Assembly: GCA_015056575.1 (NCBI GenBank)
Contig: SVGA01000003.1
Span: forward strand, 124,001-188,000
DNA length: 64,000 nt
From: Butyrivibrio sp.
GTDB lineage: Bacteria; Bacillota; Clostridia; Lachnospirales; Lachnospiraceae
Reading direction: 5' to 3'
Made by a program: the position numbers and the translations under genes
The notes under the pieces: model-generated
Database searches by the model: none
What the model was told of the DNA's origin: nothing
The model's input: the letters and a program-made list of their open reading frames with translations, nothing else
Shown: positions 44,821-53,779 of the stretch, piece by piece
Position numbering within the stretch: the stretch's first letter is position 1
Layout: each line of letters begins with the position of its first letter

Positions 44821-45708
44821 TCACTCTATGTTTTGTATCTGTTCTCGAACCTTCTCTATATCGGTCTTAAGAGCGATACCTCTGTCGGAGATCTTAAGAT
44901 CTGTTGACTTGGAAAGGATCGTGTTGGCTTCCCTGTTCATCTCCTGTGCCAAAAAATCCAGCTTCCTTCCGATTCCGTCCTTATCATCTCCCGAAGACAG
45001 AGTATCCTTTGTGGCAAGGATATGGCTTCTTAGCCTTGTGATCTCTTCATCAACACAGATCTTATCCGCATAGATGGTAACTTCCATGGCAAGCCTGTTC
45101 TCGTCAACCTGCTTGTCTTCCAGAAGATCTGAGATCTTCTCTCTGAGCTTTTGCTTATATTCCTGAATGATCTCAGGAGATCTCTCCTCAATATACCCGA
45201 CGTTCTCAAGCATTCCCTCGAGCTTGGCTGTGAGATCCGCTGTGAGGAACTCGCCTTCCTTTGCTCTTGATTCCTGGAACTGCTTGCCGGCTTCGTTTAT
45301 GGCGCGCCTTATCCCGCTCCATACCTCTTCCTCATCCAGTTCCTCTTCTTCCATGGTAAAAACCTCGGGAAATCTGGAAAGTACCGATATCCTTACGTCA
45401 TTGTCCAGACCAAAATCATCGGCCATCTCTTTGAGATAGCCATAATACTCAGCTGCAATTGCTTTATTATATTTTACCCGGGACTCTGATTCCGAAAAAT
45501 CCTCATAACTGATGAATACATCTACCTTGCCGCGCTTCATATAGCCTTTCAGTTCCGAACGGATCGCTGATTCAAAGGCATTGAATTTCTTGGGCATTTT
45601 GATATTGATATCCAGATAGCGGTTATTTACAGACTTAAGTTCAACAATATACTTGCGCTGACCTTCCGTGACTTCGCTTCTGCCAAAACCAGTCATACTG
45701 CAGACCAT
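44821..45708 (-). CDS. yicC: YicC family endoribonuclease
   Basis: 295 residues, typical size. Opening SMTGFGRSEVTEGQRKYIVELKSVNNRYLDI, the DUF1732 C-terminal zone with LAMEVTIYADKICVDEEITRLRSHI near residue 205 and GRKLDFLAQEMNREANTILSKS near 247. Such proteins are metal-dependent endoribonucleases. AAGGGGG precedes the ATG. It is the first gene after a strong promoter. Confidence 0.92.
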   Translation of the reverse strand: MVCSMTGFGRSEVTEGQRKYIVELKSVNNRYLDINIKMPKKFNAFESAIRSELKGYMKRGKVDVFISYEDFSESESRVKYNKAIAAEYYGYLKEMADDFGLDNDVRISVLSRFPEVFTMEEEELDEEEVWSGIRRAINEAGKQFQESRAKEGEFLTADLTAKLEGMLENVGYIEERSPEIIQEYKQKLREKISDLLEDKQVDENRLAMEVTIYADKICVDEEITRLRSHILATKDTLSSGDDKDGIGRKLDFLAQEMNREANTILSKSTDLKISDRGIALKTDIEKVREQIQNIE

Positions 45709-45752
45709 TATTAAGTTTCCCCCTTGCTTTGGGCTAAATTTTTACACAAGTT

Positions 45753-45781
45753 ATTATAATATAACGCAATTTCAAGGTCAA
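45753..45781 (-). promoter_or_regulatory. Promoter of the yicC-gmk-rpoZ core operon
   Basis: On the - strand: -35 TTGACC (45776-45781), 17-bp spacer, -10 TATAAT (45753-45758), about 45 bp before the yicC start. The pair fits a strong sigma-A promoter. Confidence 0.8.
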
Positions 45782-45804
45782 TGTCAACGAAAAAGGGTGG
45801 TCGT

Positions 45805-45969
45805 AAACGAAAAGGGAGTCGGAAAAAGTATACCCATCTCCTTGGCCGCTTTCGCTCGATGATATCTGGCAGCGGTACTAAGCGACTAAAGAACAGTCGC
45901 TAAGTGCCGGCCGATATCAACGACCTGCGGAGGATGGGTACATCATTTTTCCGACTCCCATTAACGTTT
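45805..45969. repeat. 165-bp imperfect palindromic element
   Basis: Outer arms: GGGAGTCGGAAAAA (45814-45827) with its exact complement at 45946-45959, flanked by AAACG/CGTTT. Next, TACCCATC (45831-45838) with GATGGGTA (45933-45940). The centre has GATATC twice and AGCGACT/AGTCGCT (45881-45887 with 45895-45901) around a 7-nt loop. The whole can fold as one long bulged hairpin, with no reading frame. It may be a MITE-like mobile repeat or a structured RNA. It fills nearly all the 311-bp gap between uxaB and yicC, apart from the yicC promoter. Confidence 0.75.
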
Positions 45970-46019
45970 CCTGAGCCTGTTATTTCTTACTAATAAGCGT
46001 TTTCGGAGCCTTCTATATC

Positions 46020-47519
46020 TTATAAGCAGCTGGCGTAGGCTTTCTCGGCGCCTTCTGTTCTGATAAGCTTAAGGTCTTCTGTCACCTTGTTTGTAAGACC
46101 GTCGATCTTGTTAAGATCCTGATCCCACATCTTCTCATTACCAAGTACTGCCTTCACAAGGTCTTCCTCTGAGTCGTTTCTGTGATCGTAGAAGAACTCA
46201 AGAGCCCAGCGGTCATCGCTTACAGTGTAGGTGTTGCCGGCAGGTCTTTTGCAAACAAGTCCCTTGTCGTTAAGCTCCTGAACATCGTTTGAATAGAAGG
46301 CGATGTAGGCAGCCAGAGACATTGTAAGGCAAACGGGAAGCTTGCCGTTCTTGTCGATGTACTGAAGGAATGAAGGCATGTTCCTTGCCTTCCACTTACT
46401 GGTGGAGTTAAGTGAAATACTCATGAGCTCGTGGTTTACGAAGGGGTTGTTGAAACGGTCCTTCACAGCAGCTGCGAACTGATTGAGGTCGTTCTCGTCA
46501 AGGTGATCTGTAAGTGTAGGAATAACCTCCTCTGAGAGCATCTTGTTCATGAAACCGGAGATATTCTCATTCTGCATGCAGTCTCTAACGATATCCTGAC
46601 CTGCAAGATAAGCACCAAGTACAAAGCCTGTGTGAGCTCCGTTGAGGATCCTTACCTTGCGGTGCTTGTAAGGCATAACGTCGGGAACAACGTGAACGTT
46701 AACTCCTGCCTTTTTAAAGGGAAGCCTGTCCTCAAGTCCTTCAGGGCCCTCGATGATCCAAACGCCGAAGATCTCTCCCACATCGATAAGCTCGTCGTGA
46801 TAGCCGTTCTCCTCTTCAAGCCTCTCAACTTCCTTGGGATCGCGGATACGTCCTGGAACAATTCTGTCTACCAGGGTTGAGCAAAAGATATTGTCGTTGT
46901 TAACGAAGGTCTTAAAGTCCTCTTCCAGTCCCCACTGGTCGATATACCGGTTAACGCACTTTAAAAGCTCTTTGCCGTTGTTGTCGATAAGTTCGCAGGA
47001 AAGAACAACAACTCCCTTCTTACCGGCCTTAAAGCGTCTGTAGAGCACCTGTGTGAGCTTGCCGGGGAAGCTTGCTGCTGGCTGATCCTCGAATTTGCAG
47101 GAAGGATCATAGGCAATTCCTGCCTCTGTTGTATTTGAAGCAATTATATCAAGATCGTCGCTTTCTGCGATCTCCATGATCTTATCAAGGTCTTCCTTAT
47201 CATAGGGGTTGAGACAACAGTCGCAGGCTGAGATGACTCTTTTGGCATCTACCTTCTGTCCGTTCTCACTTCCTCTAAGATACAGGGTGTAGAGACCCTC
47301 CTGCTTGTTGACAAGCTCGGTAAGTCCCTGAGAGATGGGCTGAACAAGAGCAACCTTGCCGTTAAAGCCAGCCTTCTCATTGCTGATATCAAAGAAATAA
47401 TCCACAAAGGCTCTCATGAAGTTACCTTCCCCAAACTGCAGGACCTTCACAGGGGCATCCTTGAGGACATAGCCCTTATAGCCTGATTTTTCCAATACAT
47501 CATAGTTTAAAAGTTCCAT
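46020..47519 (-). CDS. uxaB: Tagaturonate reductase (altronate oxidoreductase)
   Basis: 499 residues, long-chain mannitol dehydrogenase family. N-terminal VKVLQFGEGNFMRAFVDYFFD binds NAD, DIIASNTTEAGIAYD near residue 110, and the catalytic Lys/Asn/His zone KHRKVRILNGAHTGFVLGAYL near 285, which fits UxaB rather than UxuB. It reduces tagaturonate to altronate in galacturonate use. No other pectin-pathway gene is near, so it is an orphan. AGGAGGAA precedes ATG and two palindromic operators lie upstream. Confidence 0.87.
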   Translation of the reverse strand: MELLNYDVLEKSGYKGYVLKDAPVKVLQFGEGNFMRAFVDYFFDISNEKAGFNGKVALVQPISQGLTELVNKQEGLYTLYLRGSENGQKVDAKRVISACDCCLNPYDKEDLDKIMEIAESDDLDIIASNTTEAGIAYDPSCKFEDQPAASFPGKLTQVLYRRFKAGKKGVVVLSCELIDNNGKELLKCVNRYIDQWGLEEDFKTFVNNDNIFCSTLVDRIVPGRIRDPKEVERLEEENGYHDELIDVGEIFGVWIIEGPEGLEDRLPFKKAGVNVHVVPDVMPYKHRKVRILNGAHTGFVLGAYLAGQDIVRDCMQNENISGFMNKMLSEEVIPTLTDHLDENDLNQFAAAVKDRFNNPFVNHELMSISLNSTSKWKARNMPSFLQYIDKNGKLPVCLTMSLAAYIAFYSNDVQELNDKGLVCKRPAGNTYTVSDDRWALEFFYDHRNDSEEDLVKAVLGNEKMWDQDLNKIDGLTNKVTEDLKLIRTEGAEKAYASCL

Positions 47520-47538
47520 TACCGTTCCTCCTGATTAC

Positions 47539-47612
47539 TGTAACCGCTTACAATCATTTTCTGTGTAAAATCTCCACACATATATTTATATCACTAAATG
47601 TAAGCGTTTACA
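47539..47612. promoter_or_regulatory. Two LacI/CcpA-type operators upstream of uxaB
   Basis: TGTAACCGCTTACA (47539-47552) and TGTAAGCGTTTACA (47599-47612), 60 bp apart. The second fits the cre consensus TGWAARCGYTWNCW fully; both also fit LacI-family operators centred on CG. The first is 20 bp before the ATG, so binding there should repress. Catabolite control or a uronate-specific LacI regulator is likely. Confidence 0.8.
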
Positions 47613-47634
47613 ATATCCAATTTCATTTTGAAGA

Positions 47635-47666
47635 TAAAAAAAGCCGCCTTCGTCTCCGAAAGCGGC
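47635..47666 (-). terminator. Terminator of trpS
   Basis: A 10-bp stem (47643-47652 with 47657-47666), 4-nt loop, followed on the - strand by seven or more T (47635-47642). It lies 18 bp past the trpS stop. Confidence 0.9.
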
Positions 47667-47683
47667 ATAAATACTGAAGTTTA

Positions 47684-48691
47684 TCAAAGCTGATAGAATC
47701 CGACCTTTTTGTAAACTTTTCTAAGTGTCTTGTTGGCGATGTAAGATGCTCTTTCAGCGCCCTCTCTATACACATTCTCAAGATAAGCCTTGTCGGCGAT
47801 AAGACGCTTAGCCTCTTCTCTTATGGGATTCAAGGTCTCAAGAACAGCCTCTCCGACAGCAGGCTTGAACACGCCGTAGCCCTGTCCCGCAAACTCTTTC
47901 TCGATCTCCTCATAGGTCTTGCCGGTGATGGTTGAGTAGATGTTCATAAGGTTGGCAACGCCGGGCTTGTTCTCCTTGTCGAAGCGAACGCAATTCTCGG
48001 TATCGGAGTCGGTCACTGCCCTCTTGAACTTCTTCATGACAACATCGGGCTCATCCATAAGGAATACGCATCCGTTGGGCTCTGACTTACTCATCTTGGC
48101 CCCGGGAGTTGTAAGACCGTAGATCCTTGCCCCGGTCTTGGCAATGTAGGGCTCAGGGATACGGAACACATCGCCGTAGATGTTATTGAAACGCTCAGCG
48201 ATATTCCTTGTAAGCTCAACGTGCTGCTTCTGATCCTCGCCTACAGGAACGTAATGAGGCTGATACAGAAGGATATCCGCAGCCATAAGTGAAGGATAGG
48301 TAAACAGTCCTGCATTGATGTTGTCCTTGTGCTTCTCGGACTTATCCTTGAACTGAGTCATACGGGACAGCTCACCGAACATTGTATAGCAGTCAAGAAC
48401 CCATCCAAGCTGTGCGTGGGCAGGAACATGAGACTGAAGGAAAAGAGTATTCTTCTCCGGATCAAGTCCGCAGGCAATATAAAGGGCCAGCATCTCAAGG
48501 GAACGCCTTCTGAGCTCCTTGGGATCCTGTCTTACGGTAATGGTGTGAAGATCCGCCATGAAATAGTAGCATTCAAATTCATTGACCCTGTCTGCCCAGT
48601 TCTTGATGGCTCCAAGGTAATTCCCCAAATGTAAATCTCCGCTCGGCTGGATACCGGAGAGCATTATCTTTTTTTCGTTTGATGAATCCAT
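47684..48691 (-). CDS. trpS: Tryptophanyl-tRNA synthetase
   Basis: 335 residues, class I synthetase. HIGH-type motif in GIQPSGDLHLGNYLGAIKNW at residue 13-32, MAADILLYQPHYVPVGEDQKQHVELTRNIAERFN near 140, and KMSKS near 201. It charges tRNA-Trp. GGAGGAA lies 6 bp before ATG. Its own promoter and terminator make it a single-gene unit; no T-box leader is present. Confidence 0.96.
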   Translation of the reverse strand: MDSSNEKKIMLSGIQPSGDLHLGNYLGAIKNWADRVNEFECYYFMADLHTITVRQDPKELRRRSLEMLALYIACGLDPEKNTLFLQSHVPAHAQLGWVLDCYTMFGELSRMTQFKDKSEKHKDNINAGLFTYPSLMAADILLYQPHYVPVGEDQKQHVELTRNIAERFNNIYGDVFRIPEPYIAKTGARIYGLTTPGAKMSKSEPNGCVFLMDEPDVVMKKFKRAVTDSDTENCVRFDKENKPGVANLMNIYSTITGKTYEEIEKEFAGQGYGVFKPAVGEAVLETLNPIREEAKRLIADKAYLENVYREGAERASYIANKTLRKVYKKVGFYQL

Positions 48692-48720
48692 TGTAAATTC
48701 CTCCGTTCATATATCTCATA

Positions 48721-48749
48721 ACTATAGCAGTAAAGCGGGATTTTCACAA
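48721..48749 (-). promoter_or_regulatory. trpS promoter
   Basis: On the - strand: -35 TTGTGA (48744-48749), 17-bp spacer, extended -10 TGCTATAGT with TATAGT at 48721-48726. The start site is about 25 bp before the ATG, so there is no room for a T-box. Confidence 0.7.
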
Positions 48750-48833
48750 GTAAATTGTGGTATAAATAAAGACATTCCTGTGGATTCTGTGATAGAATTA
48801 TTCATGCTAATTACAAAGAAAAGGATCTGAATT

Positions 48834-50636
48834 ATGGCATTTGACGGAATTACAATAGCAAATCTTACCAGGGACTTCAGCGACCGCCTTACAGGTGGCC
48901 GCATTTACAAAATAGCCCAGACAGAGAGCGATGAGCTCTTCATAACCGTGAAGCTCTCCTACGAGGCAGCTGAGGAGTTTGGCATGAAACAGGCCAAGCT
49001 GGTGCTGTCCTCCGACGCCTCTCTCCCTCTTGTCTACATCACTGATGACAGCAAGGCATCTCCCATGACTGCCCCTAACTTTTGCATGCTTCTTCGTAAG
49101 CACCTGCAGAACGGCCGCATCATCTCCATAACTCAGCCCGGGGGCCTTGAGAGGATAATCCGCTTTGAGATCGAGCACCTGAATGAAATGGGAGATCTTT
49201 GCCACAAGATCCTCCTCATCGAGATCATGGGCAAGTACAGCAATATAATCTTCACCGATGAAGAAGATGTGATAATCGACAGCATCAAGCACATCCCCGC
49301 TTCCGTGAGTTCAGTAAGGGAAGTGCTTCCCGGAAGGACCTACTTTATTCCAAGCCAGGACAAAGCCAATCCCCTTTCCACCACTGCCGATGAGTTTTCA
49401 TCACTGGTTCTTTCCAAGGGAATGCCTCTATTCAAGGCCATATACTCAAGCTATACCGGTCTTTCCCCGATAATCGCTCAGGAGATGTGTTACAGAGCCG
49501 GCGTGGATGCGGACAAATCGGCCATTGCTCTTGATACCTCGGAATCCATCGCAGCCTACAGGGCCTTTGATGAGGTGATCAACTGTGTAAGGACAGGGAC
49601 CTTCTCTCCCGCCATCTACTACGACGGGGACACTCCAAAAGAGTATTCCTCCATTCCTCTTACCATTTACGGTTACAGTGAGGATGTGGATCAGGACGAT
49701 CCATCCGCTCCCTTTCTTCCCTGCGCCGATATTTCCACGCTTATCCAGCAGTACTACGCAGAGAAGAACGTTGTAACAAGGATCAGACAGAAGTCTGTAG
49801 ACCTTAGGAAGATCGTCCAGACCGCCCTTGAGCGAAATGCCCGCAAATATGACCTTCAGCTCAAGCAGATGAAGGACTGCGAGAAGAAGGATAAATACAG
49901 GGTCTACGGTGAGCTTCTCAACACCTACGGCTACAGCGCCGGGGAGGGTGACAGATCCATCACCGTCAATGACTACAACACGGGAAAAGACATAACGATC
50001 CCCCTGGACCCTACTCTCACCCCCAACCAGAACGCCAAGAAGTACTTCGATAGATACACCAAGCTTAAGAGAACCCAGGAAGCTCTCGAGGAGCAGTTAA
50101 AAGAGTCATCGGAGGCCATCCAGCAGCTTGAATCCATCGCTACCGCCCTGGACATTGCTCAAAAAGAAGAAGACCTTGCTCAGATCAGAAAAGAGCTCTC
50201 TGACAGCGGCTACATCAAGTCAAAGCCACAGAACAAAAAAGGTCAGAAGGAAAAGATAACCAGCAGACCCTTCCACTATCTTAGCAGCGACGGTTTCGAC
50301 ATCTACGTAGGCAAGAACAACATCCAGAACGATGAGCTTACCTTCAAGGTTGCCAACGGCGGAGACTGGTGGTTCCATGCCAAGAAGATTCCGGGCTCCC
50401 ACGTAGTTCTTATTACAGGAGGCAAGGAAGTTCCCGACAGGGCTTATGAAGAGGCCGCAGCCCTTGCTGCTTTCTATTCCAAAGGCAAGCTTCAGGAGAA
50501 GGTCGAGATCGATTATCTAAAGCGCAAGGATGTCAAGAAACCAAACGGCTCAAAACCCGGATTTGTGGTCTATTACACCAACTACTCCATGACCATTGCT
50601 CCGGACATCTCGTCTTTAAAGCTCATAAGCGACTGA
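48834..50636 (+). CDS. rqcH: RqcH (NFACT family, ribosome quality control)
   Basis: 600 residues; AAGGAT 8 bp upstream. NFACT-N opens MAFDGITIANLTRDFSDRLTGGRIYKI, with CMLLRKHLQNG near 84. A helical/coiled-coil middle (about 330-460) is followed by the NFACT-R domain with DGFDIYVGKNNIQNDELTF near 482 and GDWWFHAKKIPGSHVV near 505. It binds stalled 50S subunits and directs Ala-tail addition; older databases call it fibronectin-binding protein. The DR dyad needed for tailing reads E106-R107 here. Confidence 0.92.
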   Translation: MAFDGITIANLTRDFSDRLTGGRIYKIAQTESDELFITVKLSYEAAEEFGMKQAKLVLSSDASLPLVYITDDSKASPMTAPNFCMLLRKHLQNGRIISITQPGGLERIIRFEIEHLNEMGDLCHKILLIEIMGKYSNIIFTDEEDVIIDSIKHIPASVSSVREVLPGRTYFIPSQDKANPLSTTADEFSSLVLSKGMPLFKAIYSSYTGLSPIIAQEMCYRAGVDADKSAIALDTSESIAAYRAFDEVINCVRTGTFSPAIYYDGDTPKEYSSIPLTIYGYSEDVDQDDPSAPFLPCADISTLIQQYYAEKNVVTRIRQKSVDLRKIVQTALERNARKYDLQLKQMKDCEKKDKYRVYGELLNTYGYSAGEGDRSITVNDYNTGKDITIPLDPTLTPNQNAKKYFDRYTKLKRTQEALEEQLKESSEAIQQLESIATALDIAQKEEDLAQIRKELSDSGYIKSKPQNKKGQKEKITSRPFHYLSSDGFDIYVGKNNIQNDELTFKVANGGDWWFHAKKIPGSHVVLITGGKEVPDRAYEEAAALAAFYSKGKLQEKVEIDYLKRKDVKKPNGSKPGFVVYYTNYSMTIAPDISSLKLISD

Positions 50637-50661
50637 CATTTATATATATATTTACTGATGC

Positions 50662-50697
50662 GAGAAGGGACGGATCAAGATCGATCCGTCCCTTCTC
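50662..50697. terminator. Bidirectional terminator between rqcH and surface-protein gene
   Basis: A 15-bp perfect stem (50662-50676 with 50683-50697) and 6-nt loop lies 26 bp after rqcH and 29 bp after the convergent surface gene. A/T runs on either side are modest. Confidence 0.85.
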
Positions 50698-50725
50698 TAT
50701 ATTTAAGTGTTTGATTATTGGTAAA

Positions 50726-53482
50726 TTACTTGTTATTGGAATTGTCTGCGTTAACCTTTGCCTTGTTGTTCCTTCTTCTTACATACTCCTCAACGGATAC
50801 TCCGGCGATAGCTGCAAGGATGATGAGGATCCACCAAGGGAAGCCCTTCTGCTGCTCAATGGGGGCAGCTGACTTAGCTGTATCCTCATCTACGATTGTA
50901 GTTGTGTTTACAGGTTTCTCATTCTCTTCTACAACCTTGTCTGTATCCTGAGCAATTGCTTCGGTATTGCCTTCTGCCTGGAAAGCATTGTCTGTAGGAA
51001 CAGTCTCTGTTTCCTTTGTAACCTTAGCTGAAGAAGATCTTCTTGCAGTTGTTCTTGTTGCTCCAAGAACCTCTGCGTCTGCAGCTGCAGAATTATCAGC
51101 GTCAGTATTGATAACTACAGGAGTTACATTTGTTGTGTTATCATCTGATGTATCGTTTGAATCTGTTGACTCATCATTGTATGAGGGTCTTACTGCCTTC
51201 TTGGAAGCAAGTATCTTAGCCTGCTCTGCTGCGGCCTTAGCCCTCTGCGCCTCTGCACTTGCAAGGTTCTTAGCTGTCTCAGCCTCTGAAAGAGCTGTCT
51301 TTGCTGCTTCAAGTTTCTCTCTTGCGTTCTCAAGTGCTGTTCTTCCAACCTTGGTCTGTGAAACAGAAAGTCTGTCGAGTACTGCCTGGGCATCTGCTAC
51401 TGCCTGAACTGCGGCATTGTAATTGGCCAGTGCTGTCGCCTCGTTGGCAGCTGCTGTTGCTGCAGCTGATGCTGCATCACTTGCTCTTTTAGCAGCCTGT
51501 GCGGCAGAAACCTTATCAAAGGTAGCTGAATATGCTGCAAACTCGGCCTCATCAACCTCAGTCAGTGAAAGTCTTGCGTCCTTAAGTGAAAGGAGATAAG
51601 TCTTATTGTCTGTGTTTGATGTAAATGTGATATGAGTCTCTTTTCCATTCTCCCATTTCCAGTTCCAGTTTGTGTACTTGTGCTCAAGATTCCACTCAAC
51701 GAACTTATCGCCGTTCAGCCAATGACCGATCTGGCTCCAGAAGCCACCTGATGTAACATTCTCGTATGTATCAACATCGTCTGAAATCTCTTTGTAAAGC
51801 CCCTGTTCCTTCTCCATCTCTGCAAGGAGCTGCAGGAACATAGCCTGGTCGTTTTTATCAAGATATGTTACTTGTGTATTCTCATCGCTGTAGATATATT
51901 TCTCAATAAAGGACTGCTGGGTCTGGGCATTTGAAAGAGCTGTCTTAGCCTCAGCTTCCCTTCTTATAGCCTCTGTAACCTGTCTCTGTGCCTCAGACTT
52001 TGCACTATTAGCTGCCTCTACCTTGCCGGATGCTGCTTCAAGTGCCTTCTGTGCCTCAGATTTCTGAGACTGAAGCTGTCCTAAGGTTGTTTCAAGAGAT
52101 GACTTTTCTCCTGTTGCTGTGGTTATGGTCGCATCAGCTGCTTGAACCTTGGCTTTAGCAGCATCTATCTCTTCCTGAGTGTAGTTAATAATATTGGGAT
52201 ACCAATGAAGAACATCCCAAAGATAATACCAACGATATTTCTCATCTCCGGCTTTAGCCTGAGAAGCAGCAAGATTATCACTCTTTACCTTCCGGGCATC
52301 GCTGATAGTCTTCTCAAGCGTGCCGATCTGGCTATTCAAACCGCCAATCTGGCTGCTAAGAGAACTTATCTCTGATGTCTTATTTGTAACAATAGCGCCC
52401 TGCTCTTCAAGGATTGCATCCTGAACCAGATCAACTGCAGCCTTATTCTCATTGGCTGTTTTAACTCCATTCTCAGCAACCACAAGGTCTGCGTTCTTAG
52501 CCTCTACGTCAGCTGCAAGAGATTTGCGGTCAAGCTCCTTTACCTTCTCAAGGTTTTCTATTGTTATATTGGCAGCTTCTGCTGCATCAGCAGCTGCTGT
52601 CTCTGCCTCAGCCTTCTTCTGAGCTGCAACTGCGCTCATGGTAGCTGCTGTAGTTTCAAGATTCTCTGTATATGTGGCATTAGCATTATCAAGTGCTGTC
52701 TTAGAAGTAGCAAGAGCTTCCTGTGCTGCTGTCAAAGCTTCCTGTGCTGCAGCGATCTTTGCGGCAATATCGGCATCTGCTAAATCTGCCTGAGCTACAA
52801 GAGCATCATACTCTGCCTGCGCATCTGTAACCTGCTGTGCTGCATCGTCATAAGCTGTCTGAGCCGCATCTGCCTGAGCCTGAGCCTTATCTGCAGCTTC
52901 CTGAGCCTTCTTGGCTTCAGCGGTAGCTGTATCTCTGTACTGGGCCTTCTGAACCTTCTCAAGAGAAGCCTGGGCATCATCCTCATCAAGATCTGCCTGT
53001 GTTCCGGCTGCCTGTGCAGCACTCTTCTCAGTATCAATATCAGTATCAATCTGTGCAGCAGCTGTAGCAATTGCTGCCTCTGTGTTCTCTACTGTTGATG
53101 CAATTGCCTGATTATTTGCAGCTACTGTACTCTGTGCGTTTTCAATAGCAGTATCAACAGAATCATTGAGGTCGTTGTTATTTGTATCAGCCCCAACAAC
53201 GGTATCTGTAGCATTACTAAGTTCATTGGCTGCATCAAGAGCTTCCTGAGCTGCATTATTAGCGGCTACTGCAGCATCTGCTGCATCACATGCTGCCTGG
53301 TCTGCTACTTCTGCAACTTCTACAGCAGTTTTTACTTCATCTGAACTCACAATCAGTTCCTTTGAAGCATTTGCTCTCTCCTCAGTTGCAACAGCATCAT
53401 CAGCAAATGCAACTACAGGCTGGAGTGCCATGGTGGCACTGATTCCGATTGCGATAGCTCTGATAACATTCTTGTTCTTCAT
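50726..53482 (-). CDS. Alanine-rich coiled-coil surface protein
   Basis: 918 residues. Signal peptide 1-27 (cleavage near AFA-DD), then very long Ala/Glu/Asp/Gln-rich heptads (about 30-800) with few aromatics. Two aromatic patches break the coil: WYYLWDVLHWYPNIIN (about 413-430) and FWSQIGHWLNGDKFVEWN (about 580-600) with further Trp. The end has VLGATR (about 805), a Thr/Ser/Asp/Asn-rich spacer, and membrane helix PWWILIILAAIAGVSVEEYVRRRN (about 881-905) followed by a Lys/Asn tail. No LPXTG. It is probably a stalk on the cell surface; binding partner unknown. AAGGAAAAGG precedes ATG. Confidence 0.75.
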   Translation of the reverse strand: MKNKNVIRAIAIGISATMALQPVVAFADDAVATEERANASKELIVSSDEVKTAVEVAEVADQAACDAADAAVAANNAAQEALDAANELSNATDTVVGADTNNNDLNDSVDTAIENAQSTVAANNQAIASTVENTEAAIATAAAQIDTDIDTEKSAAQAAGTQADLDEDDAQASLEKVQKAQYRDTATAEAKKAQEAADKAQAQADAAQTAYDDAAQQVTDAQAEYDALVAQADLADADIAAKIAAAQEALTAAQEALATSKTALDNANATYTENLETTAATMSAVAAQKKAEAETAAADAAEAANITIENLEKVKELDRKSLAADVEAKNADLVVAENGVKTANENKAAVDLVQDAILEEQGAIVTNKTSEISSLSSQIGGLNSQIGTLEKTISDARKVKSDNLAASQAKAGDEKYRWYYLWDVLHWYPNIINYTQEEIDAAKAKVQAADATITTATGEKSSLETTLGQLQSQKSEAQKALEAASGKVEAANSAKSEAQRQVTEAIRREAEAKTALSNAQTQQSFIEKYIYSDENTQVTYLDKNDQAMFLQLLAEMEKEQGLYKEISDDVDTYENVTSGGFWSQIGHWLNGDKFVEWNLEHKYTNWNWKWENGKETHITFTSNTDNKTYLLSLKDARLSLTEVDEAEFAAYSATFDKVSAAQAAKRASDAASAAATAAANEATALANYNAAVQAVADAQAVLDRLSVSQTKVGRTALENAREKLEAAKTALSEAETAKNLASAEAQRAKAAAEQAKILASKKAVRPSYNDESTDSNDTSDDNTTNVTPVVINTDADNSAAADAEVLGATRTTARRSSSAKVTKETETVPTDNAFQAEGNTEAIAQDTDKVVEENEKPVNTTTIVDEDTAKSAAPIEQQKGFPWWILIILAAIAGVSVEEYVRRRNNKAKVNADNSNNK

Positions 53483-53779
53483 AATAATTTACCTTTTCCT
53501 TTTCAAAATAATCAAACACACTTTTTTGTTTTCCGAACAATCAGAATAGTATCACAGAGGCTATCATATCAATAATCATATTTTGGATTATTTTTGCATA
53601 TTTATATTATTTTTTTGATATTCGTATGATTTCATGTATTTATATACGCCGCTAATATATTTGGCCGCTAAATGCACCTGCACCCTTGCTGTTTACAAAA
53701 GCGCCGATGCCCTTGCGGGCACCGGCGCTGCTGTATCTACCAGTTATTTAATTATGTCGTTGTGGTGTATAAATAATAA
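53483..53779. promoter_or_regulatory. AT-rich spacer between the two surface-protein genes
   Basis: The 297-bp gap holds a - strand terminator (53697-53729), then a very AT-rich control region for the coiled-coil gene. It shares ATTATTTTTTTG (53606-53617) and AATCATATT (53574-53582) with the region before the larger surface gene. A possible -35/-10 pair TATTGA-17-TACTAT lies on the - strand, about 65-90 bp before the ATG. Confidence 0.5.
53697..53729 (-). terminator. Terminator of the large surface-protein gene
   Basis: A GC-rich stem with one mismatch (53700-53713 with 53716-53729 approximately) and a TTGC-type loop, followed on the - strand by TTTT. It lies about 50 bp past the stop at 53780. 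Confidence 0.8.

Noticed and set aside
48692-48833. T-box riboswitch before trpS
   Set aside because: The promoter lies about 25-50 bp from the start codon; there is no space for a T-box and no T-box sequence.
48807-49292. Open frame of 161 codons antisense to rqcH
   Set aside because: It covers a well-supported gene on the other strand, has no ribosome site and no recognisable sequence.
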